Assembly: GCA_910589415.1 (NCBI GenBank)
Contig: OU342631.1
Location: forward strand, 6,076,001 to 6,140,000
Reading direction: 5' to 3'
Length of the DNA stretch: 64,000 bases
From: Malachius bipustulatus
Taxonomy: Eukaryota; Arthropoda; Insecta; Coleoptera; Melyridae
The position numbers were made by a program, and so were the translations under genes. Below the pieces are notes generated by a model, which saw only the letters and a program-made list of their open reading frames with translations, was not told the origin of the DNA and made no database searches. This document shows, piece by piece, positions 20,505-31,403 of this stretch (position 1 is the stretch's first letter; each line of letters opens with the position of its first letter).

Positions 20505-21786
20505 CAGGTGTCACACGTCATTCGAGTCGGTCTCTGTGGGCTAAACGATGGATTAAAAACAAAATTTTACAAATTTCACTACGGGGTCATAATGCTTATA
20601 ATTTAAAATTATTTTGGACTGTACCTAGAGAGTGTCCCATATATGAGAGTGGCTTATCAAAGTTATGCTTTTCTAAATTGAATGCTATAATGTTGTTGAG
20701 CCTAAAAATATAAGGAAAGGAAAACGGCTTACATGTCCCTTATTTACTTTGTTCATTATTTACATCCGCGGCTCCTACAGTTTCACTATGGCACCTATAT
20801 GGGGGTGGAGAACATACCTATAGTAACACCAGGAAGGTATTCATTAGCTTTGCAAATAAAAGGGAAGGCCACAAAACGACTTTAAAAATTGATTTTGGGA
20901 GTGCAACGAATATACGGTCCTGACACAAGCGCCGAGAAATCCACTAGTCTCGGATCTAACTAGGGATGAAACCACTTACGATAATGGGAACCGCTTCCAA
21001 ACGTATACAGACGCGGACTGCCAATATATCCGGATTCTCATATCGTGAACAGAACACAAGATTTGATGTTACGATTTTTGGAATATAAATGCAAAATAAA
21101 TGCAAATTTGAAAATAAAAATCGTGCTACTGTTAATCTCAAAGATTTTCCTTGCCCTGAAAATGAAGAAAAAAATAGAAATTCGACCGTAGTGCCAAAGA
21201 GGCCTTAGTTGTGACCTTAATATTAGTTTGCAATGGCTGTTTTTAGCTTCTTACCCACCCAGCACCCCTATTTCGCTCCTCGGTCCCGAAAAAATTGATG
21301 AAACTTAGGAGCCGCGGATGTAAACAATTACTTTTACTTTTTTAAATTTATTTAGCGATGTGTTGAGCAATCTCGGTTTTTTTCAGCACCCTGGATAAAC
21401 ATTTCATCTACATCATAGAATAGTTACAATAGAGACATATGAAATCAGTTTTCCTATATTTTGAGGCGTTTCCATTATACACTCCCTTGAACTTTGGAAA
21501 TTGTGATTTTCACTTCTTTATACCTCATGAACTACTCAATTTAAATTCAAGGTAGTGAAGTAGGTACTCAAATTCAAAGTACAAAAACCTCAACTCTAAA
21601 AACCATTTCAATTTTTTTTTTCTCAAAAATCTAAAAATGAAATAACATAAAAAACATAACTTCGTTATGTCGTCACATAATTTCAAATTATGGAGATTGT
21701 GATCTTTTATTTGAATTTGTAAGACAAAATTCGAAAAATCCGTCGTCTGGCCTGCAAAGATCAATTCGAATGAGCTGGGACACCTG
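20505..21786. mobile_element. Family E palindromic element, copy 2, split by family D
   Basis: The left end CAGGTGTCACACGTCATTCG and the complement of the right end, CAGGTGTCCCAGCTCATTCG, match; inside them AAACGATGGATT pairs with the complement of an AATCCGTCGTCTG-like block and AAAATTTTACAAATT with its complement. TA precedes and TTTA follows. The core has AAAACGGCTTACATGTCCC (about 20720) and the mirrored GAAATCAGTTTTCC block (about 21443). A family D element (20759-21324) is inserted near the centre. Four bases separate its right end from the next element. Confidence 0.75.
20759..21324. mobile_element. Family D element, copy 2 (complete)
   Basis: TIRs TTTACATCCGCGGCTCCTA and TAGGAGCCGCGGATGTAAA are exact over 19 bp. 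The right 300 bp are the reverse complement of 10935-11217. The interior has no coding. It sits inside family E copy 2, so it inserted later. The target duplication is unclear (ATTA / AATTA-like flanks). Confidence 0.8.
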
Positions 21787-22048
21787 TTTACAAGGTGCAC
21801 CATTGTATGCTTCTCTATATTCCTATATCGAAAAGGAAATAGGTGGGAATAGAGCCATCAAATGTTAAAAAGTTCCATAATTACTTGCCTTTTAATATGA
21901 CGTTTGAAGAATGCAAAAAATCAGCGGTTCTCAAAATATTTTGAAAAAACTGAAAATCCGTCAAAACTAAAAATCGCTTTAACTGTCTTATTTATAGGAA
22001 TTTTGAAAACCTGAAAGATATGTAGTAAAACATATCTACACAATTATA

Positions 22049-22594
22049 CAAGGTGTCCGCAGGTATGAGTGTAAGAGCTACACGTGGCGACCTCCCTTGG
22101 ACTATTTTGAGTAAAAAATCTTAATACAATAATGCTCTAAACGTATTCACGGTGCCACAGGAGGTCATCAAAGTTAGAAATTCTGGGTCACAAATATGCA
22201 TATTATTGAACTTCTATTTCCTTTTGCAGTTACGGTTAACATTTTCAAAGACTTTTGCAAAGTCTTATTTTATTTAATTTTCGTAACTGTGCAATTATTA
22301 ACTTTTTTAACATTAAAAAAAAAAATATGAAATGTTAAAAAAGTTAATAATTGCACTGTTACGAAAATTAAATGAAATAAGACTTTGCAAAAGTCTTTGA
22401 AAATGTTAACCGTAACTGCAAAAGGAAATAGAAGTTTAATAATATGCATATTTGTGACCCAGAATTTCTAACTTTGATGACCTCGTGTGGCACCGTGAAG
22501 ACGTTTAGAGCATTATTGTATTAAGATTTTTTACTCAAAATAGTTCAAGGAAGGTCGCCACGTGTAGCTCTTACACTCATACCTGGACACCCTG
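22049..22594. mobile_element. Near-perfect 546-bp palindromic element
   Basis: It begins CAAGGTGTCCGCAGGTATGA and ends TCATACCTGGACACCCTG, with TA on both sides. The two arms match almost base for base over about 260 bp (for example TGTAAGAGCTACACGTGGCG, ATATGCATATTATTGAACTT and AAAGACTTTTGCAAAGTCTT against their complements) and meet in an A-rich loop near 22320. Non-coding. The arm identity suggests recent formation or gene-conversion-like correction. Confidence 0.9.
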
Positions 22595-22628
22595 TATAGG
22601 ATTAGAACTATTTAATGGGGGACGACTA

Positions 22629-23513
22629 CAGGGATATCTTAAACCATTGAAGATACGAGGTCGGTTGGATTAGAAAAATGTTACGCAATTTTATGCTTAT
22701 TAAGAATCTGAAAAAAAATCAGGATAATTTCAGTCGTTGCCGGAATATCTTGAAAAAACTGAAAATTCTAAATTCTTATTTTAACCATATCTTCTTCATT
22801 ATTGGAAATTAATAAATAATTTTTGGTAGACCTAGATAAGTCGTCAAAAGCTATCCATTTGACATTACAAAAATTTTCAAAGCCGATTAGATCCCATGCA
22901 GAGTATTCATAGCTAAATTTTGTTTCTCTTATTATTATCCTCCATATTATTTTTTATGACGTTCGGTATAAGAAAAAAATATGGAAACCAAAAATTAATA
23001 ACTTTCAAAAAAAATTTAAAATTACTTTTTTTCATCCAATTACGTCAATGTGAGGTCATATTACTTGCCTTATAGTTTCTTAATTTTTTATATGTTTAAA
23101 AATTGTACTTTTTTCGAAAAAAAGAAGAGTAAACTCTGTGATTTTTTTTGTTATTACGTTATTAATTTTTGATTTCCATGATTTTTTTTATACCGAACGA
23201 CATAAAAAGCAATTTGGCGGCCATAAGAAAAACAAAAGTTGGCTGTGCATACTCTGGGATCTAGTCGACTTTGGAAATTTTTGTAATGTTGTAATGCTTT
23301 TGACGATTTACGTTAACCTACAAAAAATAATTTATTAATTTTCAATAATAAAAAAGATATGGCTAAAATAAGATTTTATATTTTGATTTTTCAGTTTTTT
23401 TCAGGATATTTCAGCAACGACATATTTTGTTCAGATTCTTATAAAGCAAAAAATAGCGCAACTTTTCTCTAATCTAACCGACCTCTTATCTTCAATGGTT
23501 TAGGATATCCCTG
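22629..23513. mobile_element. Family B long palindromic element, copy 2
   Basis: The ends CAGGGATATCTTAAACCATT and AATGGTTTAGGATATCCCTG are flanked by TA. Layout is the same as 5921-6854: GATACGAGGTCGGTTGGATT subterminal, TCTTGAAAAAACTGAAAATT, TTAATAAATAATTTTTGGTA and ATGGAAACCAAAAATTAATA blocks, mirrored on the right. Non-coding. Confidence 0.85.
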
Positions 23514-23789
23514 TAGGTATACTAGATTTTGAGATATTACCACATCTTTTGTTTTTTCTTATGGTTGCCATATTGTATTTTTTGATATCACACATCATAA
23601 ATGATGTAGGTGTATATTATAATTATTATGATTTTACTTAAGAAAAAACCCTTGAAAACAGCTTTTTTAATTAGACAACACAAAATTAGGTTATAATCAA
23701 GGTAATAACAGAAAAAATTTAAATAATAAGAAGGCAACAAAATAAAATTGACAACGAAGGACCACAGCAATTAATTTAAGTATTCAAAT

Positions 23790-24225
23790 TGTCTACCATT
23801 ATTTTACAGGCATCATAGTGGCACTCCTAATAAACCTGCCTGGTATATGTAGCACTTTCTTGACGAACAGCTAATTCCAGTTACTTCACATTTTCGTAGG
23901 TCCTGTTACACGCTCTATCTTCTAAATATACTCATAGGAAAAAATCCATACGGAGGAGTGATTGGGTATCTTGATTGGGTATCTCGCTGACCATTGAACT
24001 GAACAATGGGTTCCAATCCACTTCTCCGGATATTCTTCATCCAGATAGGATCTAACAATGCGATAGTTATGGGCAGGAGCGCCACCTTGCTGAATGAAAT
24101 CACCTGATTTTTCGTAGATGCAACAGTGGCAACTGTTCCATGAGTGAACCTTGCATGTAATTTTGCAAGATTGTCAGGTACCTCTGACCAATTAAATTTT
24201 CATTGTAAATAATTAGATCGAGCGC
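23790..24225 (-). pseudogene. Mariner/IS630-type transposase remnant
   Basis: Minus-strand reading gives NLIGQRYLTILQNYMQ, then after a frameshift GDFIQQGGAPAHNYRIVRSY, LDEEYPEKWIGTHCSVQW and SARYP. These match the order of the C-terminal half of insect mariner-like DDE transposases: the G-RYL--L block, W-FQQDGAPPH with the second catalytic Asp, the YL---FP-RWIG block, and the WP-RSPDLTP block. The catalytic Asp of QQDGAP is Gly here, and the SPDLTP block has decayed. It lies within the TIRs of element 21791-24617, which ties this transposase type to that family. Inactive. Confidence 0.7.
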
Positions 24226-24617
24226 TTGATTGCCAAAATATTAAAAATCAATTTTCAAGGGTTTTTTCCCAAATAAAATATTTTTATTCTTCTTCTTCTT
24301 TCTTAAATTGCTTGGGCACCCTTGTGCATATAAAAAAATCCAAAATTAGATTAAAATGTAAATAATTGTATGTTTTCACAGCTTTCAGATTTTCAAAATT
24401 CCTACTATTAAAGAAAGTTACAGCGATTTTTACTTTTGATAAATTTTTTTTTTTCTAAATATTTTGAGAACCGCTGATTGTTTTTGCAATCTTCAAACTT
24501 CATATCAAAAGACATGTAATTAAACTATTTGATGCACTAGCACTATTCCATCTATTACTGTTTTCGAGATAGCAATTAATATACATTTGTAGAGATATAC
24601 ATTGATGGTGCATTCTG

Positions 24618-25079
24618 TTTACAGGTACCTAAACATTAGTAATCAGGAAAAAAAAATTATACAGAGTGTTAATGAAATAAATCGCAAGTTCGATGACTAC
24701 TCAATAACCACTCTTATAATAGAATAATTGCTCTGAAATGTCTTCAAAGTCAGTTGTTTAACAAATTTTTAGCTATCTCTTGGATTTACGACAATGATGA
24801 TTCTCGCTAGATTTGCAGCGCATTTCTGGATACTCTGCATGCACACATGATTTTTAATGCTTAAACCTCGTAATTACTTTAAAACTCATGCGCATCTGTG
24901 TTTTATGGTCGCTTGTTCTAGAAATCTCATTACTCGGGTGTTTATAATCACCATGATGTAGCACGGTTTTTTATGTATGGAAATGTCAGTTAAATGAAGT
25001 AGACTTATTATAAGCACTTGCTGCGCCCTATTACAGGGATAACTTTTTTAAATACCTACATTTTATTTCTCTTTTCTAG
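24618..25079. other. Unannotated stretch upstream of a candidate exon
   Basis: No coding or repeat was recognised. Its last 20 bases form the polypyrimidine tract TTTTATTTCTCTTTTCTAG that precedes the candidate exon. Confidence 0.4.
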
Positions 25080-25212
25080 AGTGAAGTTTAAAGCATCACC
25101 ATGTTGATACGGTGGAAAAACAAAGACAAAGACAAAGAAAAATGTGATAAAACATCGAATCAAAAACAAAACTCTAGTTCTAAGAAGAAGAGGAAATTCG
25201 GCAGAGAAGGCG
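25080..25212 (+). CDS. Candidate host coding exon with start codon, Lys-rich N terminus
   Basis: A strong 3' splice site (pyrimidine-rich TTTATTTCTCTTTTCTAG) precedes 25080 and a consensus 5' splice site, GGCG followed by GTAAGTGC, follows 25212. A start codon at 25101 (context TCACCATG) opens a frame of 37 codons plus one base up to the donor. The peptide begins MLIRWKNKDKDKEK and is very basic, with about 11 Lys in 37 residues and an SSSKKKRKFGR cluster that could be a nuclear localisation signal or a membrane-binding basic patch. I do not recognise the protein. If real, the next exon lies downstream in phase 1. The frame continues past the donor to 25439 but loses this composition. It is the best host-exon candidate in the window. 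Confidence 0.5.
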
Positions 25213-25896
25213 GTAAGTGCAAAAAGATGAAAATATCTACCGATCAAAATGCAGTAAAACACAACAGAAGTTTCTTATTTCTCAAACATTCTGCCTTTTC
25301 GTCCTTGATAATATTTTCGGTGCCATCAAGCGTTATGAATGTTGGAAGTTTCCGCACTTCTCAAATGTTTCTCTTATCTTTATTATATAAACTTTCCAAC
25401 TTACCAAACGTGAAACGACTTTCAACAAGGCATTGTTAAGTAATTTTCAACGTAGTCGAGATACATATCCTGTGAGTGTAAAGAAATCACTTCTTGTTCT
25501 TGTTAGGCAGTAAATATGTAGGTATATACAATCTTAGTATTTACTTTGCATAATATATACCACACCACAAACCACAATAAATAAATTTCATTCAATAATT
25601 TATTTTTAATAACTTCTAAGCGAAATAACATGCATTATCTAATTCACTTTTATTACAAACGATTGACACCAAAAAATAATACATAACAACAATTGCTTCT
25701 TCGCGTCATATTAATAATAGGTAATATTTATTAAAAAAAATCCTAGAAGCACTCAAAGGGCAGCAAAATTTAAACATGTGAACAATACAATCCAAACACA
25801 AAAAACAATTTAATTCAACCCTTCCTGGAACAATATCTTCAGTATCATCTTCAGTATCAGTATCTTTGATACAATTCCTGCATTGTGTGCAAAAAT
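25213..25896. other. Unannotated stretch, putative intron
   Basis: AT-rich. No repeat boundary or exon was found; a CAATAATTTATTTTTAATAA tract lies at about 25594. If the preceding exon is real this is intronic. Confidence 0.35.
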
Positions 25897-27218
25897 AGGG
25901 TGTCCGGCAATTTTGCGCAAAAAATTAAAGGAGTGATTCTACTTGATTTTTTCGAAAACTCGCACCAATAAGGATACAGGTCTTCGAAGTTGATTTTTTA
26001 AATCAATATTTTTTATTACTTTTTTTATAGTTTACGGTTTTCTTCTAATTCTTCGAATTCAAATTCTCCTAATGTGGCAAACTTATTACCACTGATATTA
26101 CACGTTGCATCCTTGATCCAAATTAGACTTGAATTCCTTAAAACCAAACAGCGTTATCCTCAAAAAAGGCCTATAATTTATTTATTAATATTTTGAATTT
26201 TGAAGATATGCAATTGAAGAGCATAAGAAAATATTCCAAAAAGGTCCTTTTGTTCTATCGCGAAAAAATGAGCTGTAGAGCTGCTTCCGAGAAAAACTTA
26301 AAAATGTGCTTATACACTATAAATTTGACCACCATAAATTCTCAATAATAGCAAAGCAAGCTTTGGAAACAACTGCGGAGGGTGTTGCCTACGAAATAAG
26401 ATGTTTGCTTTGAACTTAATATTGGCAGATAATAATTTAATTGAGGTATATTGTTAAATTGATAAGACAATTTATTATCCAAGAATATATTTATTTAGTC
26501 TTTATGTAGGTTGTCCTCGAAGAACTATAACGGGAGAAGCAGAAGAACGTGCTCGAAGAGCTCGGGCGGTACCTATATGAAATTCTGAAATAGTACCTAA
26601 TCCTTTATCCCTTCAATTATCAAAAGGTTCAAGCCCTATCTCCTGAAGATCCTGCTCGTCTGAATTTCTGCAACATCATGAAAAATCTCCTTATTGACGA
26701 TCAACATTTTGTCTCTTTCTTTTCACGGACGAAGCTGATGGCTTTACCCAAATCCTCAAGTTCCAAATACCTAAATCCTTACTAGGGAGTAGAGCACGAT
26801 TACCAAAATAAGTTACTGTTTTAAATATAAATAAAAATATAAGTAAAATAAGTTGTAAAATAAAATTGCCTTTTTCGAATTTTTTCAAGGTCAATAGCAA
26901 TTAAGGCTTTTTGGCTTTGAGGCATTCAAGTCTAATTTGGACCAAGCATGCAAAGGAACATCAATGGTAGATACAAAATTTGAAGAAAATCTCAAAAGTA
27001 ATTTTTTTACGATTTGAATAACTCAACTTTGCACACCTATAACTTCTTTAAATAGTCTCGAAGACCCATTGCGAAGAAAAGTAGTAAACCAACAATATTG
27101 TTGGTTTATAACTTCTTTGTTTGCGAGTTTTCGAAAATATGTTTTAGGAACTTTTGGCAATAATATTTGAAGTAGATTTACTCCCTCAATTTTTTGCGCA
27201 AAAATTCCGGACACCCTG
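25897..27218. mobile_element. 1.3-kb CAGGGTGTCC-family element with transposase relic
   Basis: TIRs GGGTGTCCGGCAATTTTGCG, then CAAAAAATTAAAGGAGTGAT on the left, and GCGCAAAAATTCCGGACACC with CTGTT on the right; the left end reads TAGGGTG instead of CAGGGTG. Internal inverted matches include ACTCGCACCAA-like and GCGAGTTTTCGAAAA blocks. Its size is that of a full-length mariner-type element, and it carries decayed transposase coding on the plus strand (26515-26800). It lies in the putative intron after the exon at 25080. Confidence 0.75.
26515..26800 (+). pseudogene. Mariner/IS630-type transposase remnant with first catalytic Asp
   Basis: Plus-strand reading gives CPRRTITGEAEERARRARAV (a G-R-P-R-T-like linker), then VQALSPEDPARLNFCNIMKN and LLIDDQHF, and after a one-base frameshift FLFTDEADGFT. 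This matches the order Q-L---D---R--FC ... FL--ILFTDEA-F of insect mariner-like transposases; FTDEA carries the first catalytic Asp. The downstream QQDGAP and SPDLTP blocks were not found. Inactive remnant. Confidence 0.65.
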
Positions 27219-27907
27219 TTTTTTCGCAGTGAAGAATGAAAGTCTTAAAAAGAATTAGGTACACCGGCAAATCCGGTAATGTTTTAATAACCCTTGGCAA
27301 AAAATTGTAAATCTTTGTTGCCACTAATTCAAGCGAATGTAGGTAGGGAAAGAGAGATGAAATAAATTACCTCCCTGGTTCCGTAATTGTGGGGCTACAA
27401 GTAATTCTCAAAATATTCAGCATTCTTATAAACAAAAATTGCACATTTCAAGATATACAAGCCCATAACTGTCAACATATTATTATATCGAAAACTATCC
27501 CTGGTGCAAGGGTCGATAGGGCTTATGAGGGATAAGTCGAATAATAAGCTTTTAGAGCTAATTTTTGAATATTAAAATTAGTGCTCTGCGACTCCACGAA
27601 ACCACTCCTTATCTTCCAAGTGACTCGAAATTGCTAGGAGATTGATATTCACAGTGTCTGCTTTCATAAGGCGAGAAACAATAATTCTAAGGCTGTAATC
27701 AACGAGGGGTCCGAGTAAGCGTTATCGCAGTTGATCACCAATCCCTCCCGTTTCATTATTCAATCCTAATGCCAATCCCAATACCTAACATTGTCTACTA
27801 ATCATGTTAATCCCATAAGTAAAGTAACGTGTCTCTTTTCTACCTCCTCGTGATAAGTCTGAAAGTATGCGTTCGATTTAATTTACAGAAAAGATGACAA
27901 CCAATTA
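27219..27907. other. Unannotated stretch
   Basis: No coding or paired repeat was recognised. Confidence 0.4.
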
Positions 27908-28715
27908 TAACAACCACCCCCCTAGGCCTGATTTGGGAGGATTTTACTAAAAGATTACATACCCCGGAGCGACATTTTCAATCGATCAACTGGATGGCTA
28001 GCTTTTGTTTATGTTGCTGTTTCCTTCTCTTACGCTCTATTTTCTTGACCACTTCCGAAGGTAAGGGACACTGCTGGAGGTAATCGAGGCTTGAAGGTAA
28101 GAGGATTCGTGTTAATCAGCGTAAAGGGTTGACTTCTTCCGTGGCATGTTGGTGGTTCGCGTCCTTTGACTCTCTGTAGCGTTGTCACCGGTTTAGGCCC
28201 TCCTTGTGGTGGCGGCTTTCGAGAGGTCAATTGGCTTAAGAATGGACGAGTCGGGATGCGTCGTTGATGAGGAGTCGAGTGCTAGAAGTGGCGGAATGGA
28301 ATGCATCAATGAACCCCTGATGCAGAGCCAAGGGGGAACGTCTAATACCTTAGCGTGACGGAGGCTTCCTAAGATGAGACGGTTGAGAGTTGGATGTCCT
28401 CTTCAGTGTATGCTAGACTTCCTGAAGCGACAGATAAATGGAGGGATGTATAATTCAGCGTGCACGAGGCTAGCTGAAACAAACGAGGTTCGGAATAGAA
28501 TTGTCTTCAGTGGTTCCTTCTAATTGAACTGACTTGCTGATTCTCTTGCCTTGTAGTCCGTTGCTAGCAACTCCTTTCCAAAATTTCCTTTCACCCTTAC
28601 TCATGCTTATTTTCCCTATATCCTGATATCACGGCGCCACTAAAACAACCACCCCCCTAGGCCTGAGTTAGCTGAGAGGATATTACTGAAGGCTTATAGA
28701 TACCCCGGGGTGACA
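27908..28715 (+). repeat. Direct repeat pair around a GC-richer spacer
   Basis: AACAACCACCCCCCTAGGCC followed by TGA and, about 35 bp on, ATACCCCGG-G-GACAT occurs at about 27919 and again at about 28644, some 725 bp apart. The DNA between is GC-richer than average and contains a 66-codon Pro/Arg-rich minus frame (28030-28230) that I cannot assign. Possible explanations are the ends of an LTR element, a segmental duplication, or a repeat unit of an unknown retroelement. No TG...CA boundary was identified. Confidence 0.4.
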
Positions 28716-29056
28716 TGTTTCACAATATCACACTCTCATAGTTCGAAGAGGACTTCCTTTAGTGATTACCGTGAGTTCTCCCCGCCGATTTGTCATATCG
28801 ACTGAGAGCGACTTTTCCATTCCAAGTCTATTGATGACTGCTAGAGTAGATTCGTCAAAACTTTCTCCATTTTACATTACACCGTAATATTTATAACGCG
28901 CCTCTGAAACCTTGGTTATCTAACCAAATTATTAAATCGAAGAGGCCTCTCTGGTAGAGGTATCGGAGATCACTGAGCCACTCCGACTATGCAGCTCATC
29001 GTTTATTATTCAATACATCATTTCAAACTATCGATCAGTACAGAAGAGAATATACC
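28716..29056. other. Unannotated stretch
   Basis: No distinct feature is visible; the DNA may belong to the degraded LINE that follows. Confidence 0.3.
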
Positions 29057-29400
29057 TTGAGATGCTTTCCAAACCAGGTAATTAAAAAAAAAATCTACCA
29101 TAATCTCATCAGGTCAAAGATGTGCTATAGAGTTTCAGCACCGGCGGTTTGTGACACCATCTCCGTTCGTCAGACTGATCCGAAGAGTATAGTAGAAACA
29201 ATTACCGATACCTTCAGCTCTATTTATAAAAATAGAGATCAACAGACCCTTTCCAAAGTGTTTCAATAGGAAGAAACAAATCTAGCCATACTTCAATTCC
29301 CACAACATCCGGTTCTTTTCCTGGTCTGAACGGTCTCGCTGACAGGATTTTGAAACAATGTTACAAAACATTCTCCCATCCCATCCTACCCTCATCATAA
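29057..29400 (+). pseudogene. Probable LINE ORF2 linker/RT fragment
   Basis: The open frame 29057-29269 contains KKIYHNLIRSKMC. Downstream, in another frame, SFPGLNGLADRILKQCYKTF appears, resembling the PG-DGI---ILK-C block at the start of LINE reverse transcriptase domains. Stops and frame changes show decay. A further RT-like block in the same orientation lies at 30765-30845, perhaps from the same element split by later insertions. Confidence 0.35.
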
Positions 29401-30764
29401 TCAACGAGACTTTCTGGCTCGAATCTTGCAAAAACAATCTCCCGCGGCAACTACTTATAGACTCCTAAGCCGTTTCTTACCGTTTTTACACCAACATGCT
29501 CATACCACTAAGTCAGCGTGGCTTTTTCCCTGGTTGCTTAGTACTCACATTTTTGCTGTCCTCCATCTACTTACTATTGAACTAGGGAGCTCGACGGTTA
29601 ATGGACTAATGGTGTGACATATTTTGATTCCTGAAAAGCGTTTTATCGCTTTCCTGTTCACCCAGAGACTTTTGTATAAGTTGTATCTCTGTGGCATATA
29701 GAAGTAAAATTTTTGAAGGGTTCGTAAGCTTCCTGAAACAACAGAACATTCTCTATTCGAGTTGGCGGGGACTTTTAAATTTAGATGAATGTTAGACAAC
29801 CCCCTCCCAACAAGGTGTTCTTCTAATATATGTGACAATTCCCACCTTCTTTAGTCATCTTATTCTTTCTTTGTTGACGACCTGAAAGTATGTGGAATCC
29901 CACTAACATCACATGATACACTACTGCATGAGTGGCTGGAATGTTGTTGCAGCTGGTGCAGTGGGTGACTCCTGCCTCTTAACATCAACTAGGTAGTGAA
30001 CCGTTATGGATTTTCTAAGAAACCTCCACTTTTGTTTATGTAATAATAATAATATTAGTAAAAATAAATAGCAGTTGTCTCAGTGTTCCGGTTTTTCTTA
30101 GAGAACTTCTCGCTCTGGTTGTTTGGGTCGTCTATGCTGCTGTTTATTTGGTTTACTTGAAGCTGGTATATGAGCAAGTTCTTGCAGCCCATCATTACTG
30201 GAGTGGAGCGACTTTAGTCTTACCTGCATAGTTAAAACCGATGTTTCCTTCTTAAAAAAATAAGTTCCTCGGATTTCATAAAAAAATCAAAGAAAAGGCG
30301 GCATGGTAATTTCCTCCTCCAGACCCTCGAAAACCCCCTTCACGAATGCAAAACAAAGTAATCAAAGTTCTTTGTGAAGCCATGGTGACATGAATTGAGA
30401 ACTCCAAACGTCCTAGTAACCTGTCGCAACAAGTCCTTTAAAATGCCTTGCTAAAAGGTGTCAGCGAGCTTAAATCGGGCGTTAATTTTCGACGGCACTG
30501 CATGGTAGTGTACCTTTTATGTACCGGTTTGATAATAGCTGTCTTGAGTTGATTCGAAAGGATGTCAAATATAAAAGGAATTATTGATGACAAAACGTAG
30601 TAGTTGAGATATCAGTTGTGTCACCTTCTATACGGTGGGTCGTAGTTATTTGTATCTGATTATGTCCGCTATTGCATAATCCTTAATCGCTCGACAATGT
30701 CTCAGTTACACGTCTGGGAAATATTGAGCTGTCACACTTAATCAAGTGACTCCGGGAGCGTATA
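29401..30764. other. Unannotated region between two LINE fragments
   Basis: Several short open frames (for example 29545-29838 minus) are unrecognised. If both flanking fragments come from one LINE, part of this is decayed LINE or a later insertion; I see no clear insertion boundaries. Confidence 0.3.
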
Positions 30765-30845
30765 ATACATCATGTTGATTATAACAGTGGGTGCTCCCGT
30801 TTTCAGGGTATTTGAAAAAGTAATTACTAAAATCCTATACAAGTT
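30765..30845 (+). pseudogene. LINE reverse transcriptase motif fragment
   Basis: Plus-strand reading gives APVFRVFEKVITKILYKFV, preceded in another frame by DYN. This matches the YRPIS-LPVFSR-FEK----L--F block of CR1/Jockey-type reverse transcriptases, with YRPI decayed. It is short, and no further RT motifs were found downstream. Confidence 0.4.
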
Positions 30846-31403
30846 TGTTAGTGTCTGCAGTAGATGACATACTCTGTCTAATCTTGCTCGCAGAACTTAT
30901 TCTTTTAACTAAAACCCAGATTGCCTTGCTCTTATTGTCAGAAAAGGTAATCTTATATTATGATAAATTTGTCGGCGAATATCCTGAGCTGCATTATTAT
31001 TGTGTATCGTACTCTGAATGCTTCGTAAGCTTTCTTATATGTTGGATTATATCTAGCAGCTAAGAATTCTAAGATTAAAATATAAAAGTTTCCTTCGTGT
31101 TAGTTTGCTTTTGGTCTTGAAAGTAAATTATGTTAATGCAACCAACTTTTAAAACCACGGAATTTTAATCAAAGTTAACGCGTGGGTTGAAAGGTAGAGC
31201 ACATAGACGTTTCTTCTATAAAATAGTTTTAAAAGCACTACCTCCTTACCTATGGAATGTAGTAGATCTGGAAGGCAGGCGAATTCATGAAGATAGGTGT
31301 TTTCTGTTCACTGTTCTGCCTTTAGGATGTCGATTCTATTTTTAACTTTATCACCAGACTTCAATTATTGTTCTTTGATTAACTAGCAGTCCAGATAATT
31401 ATA
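30846..31403. other. Unannotated stretch
   Basis: A 72-codon plus frame (30845-31063) is hydrophobic, unrecognised and probably fortuitous. No repeat was seen. Confidence 0.3.

Larger units (their letters stand above)
21791..24617. mobile_element. Family A long element (2.8 kb) with two nested palindromes and a transposase relic
   Basis: TIRs of about 240 bp: CAAGGTGCACCATTGTATGC on the left against the complement of a GATGGTGCATTCTG right end, then TTCTCTATAT, AATCAGCGGTTCTCAAAATA against TATTTTGAGAACCGCTGATT, and TTTTGAAAACCTGAAAGATA-like blocks. The ends match the short element at 4463-4744. Inside lie two complete TA-flanked palindromes (22049-22594 and 22629-23513) and a decayed minus-strand transposase (23790-24225), so this was probably once an autonomous or semi-autonomous member of the CAGGGTG group. 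Confidence 0.8.
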
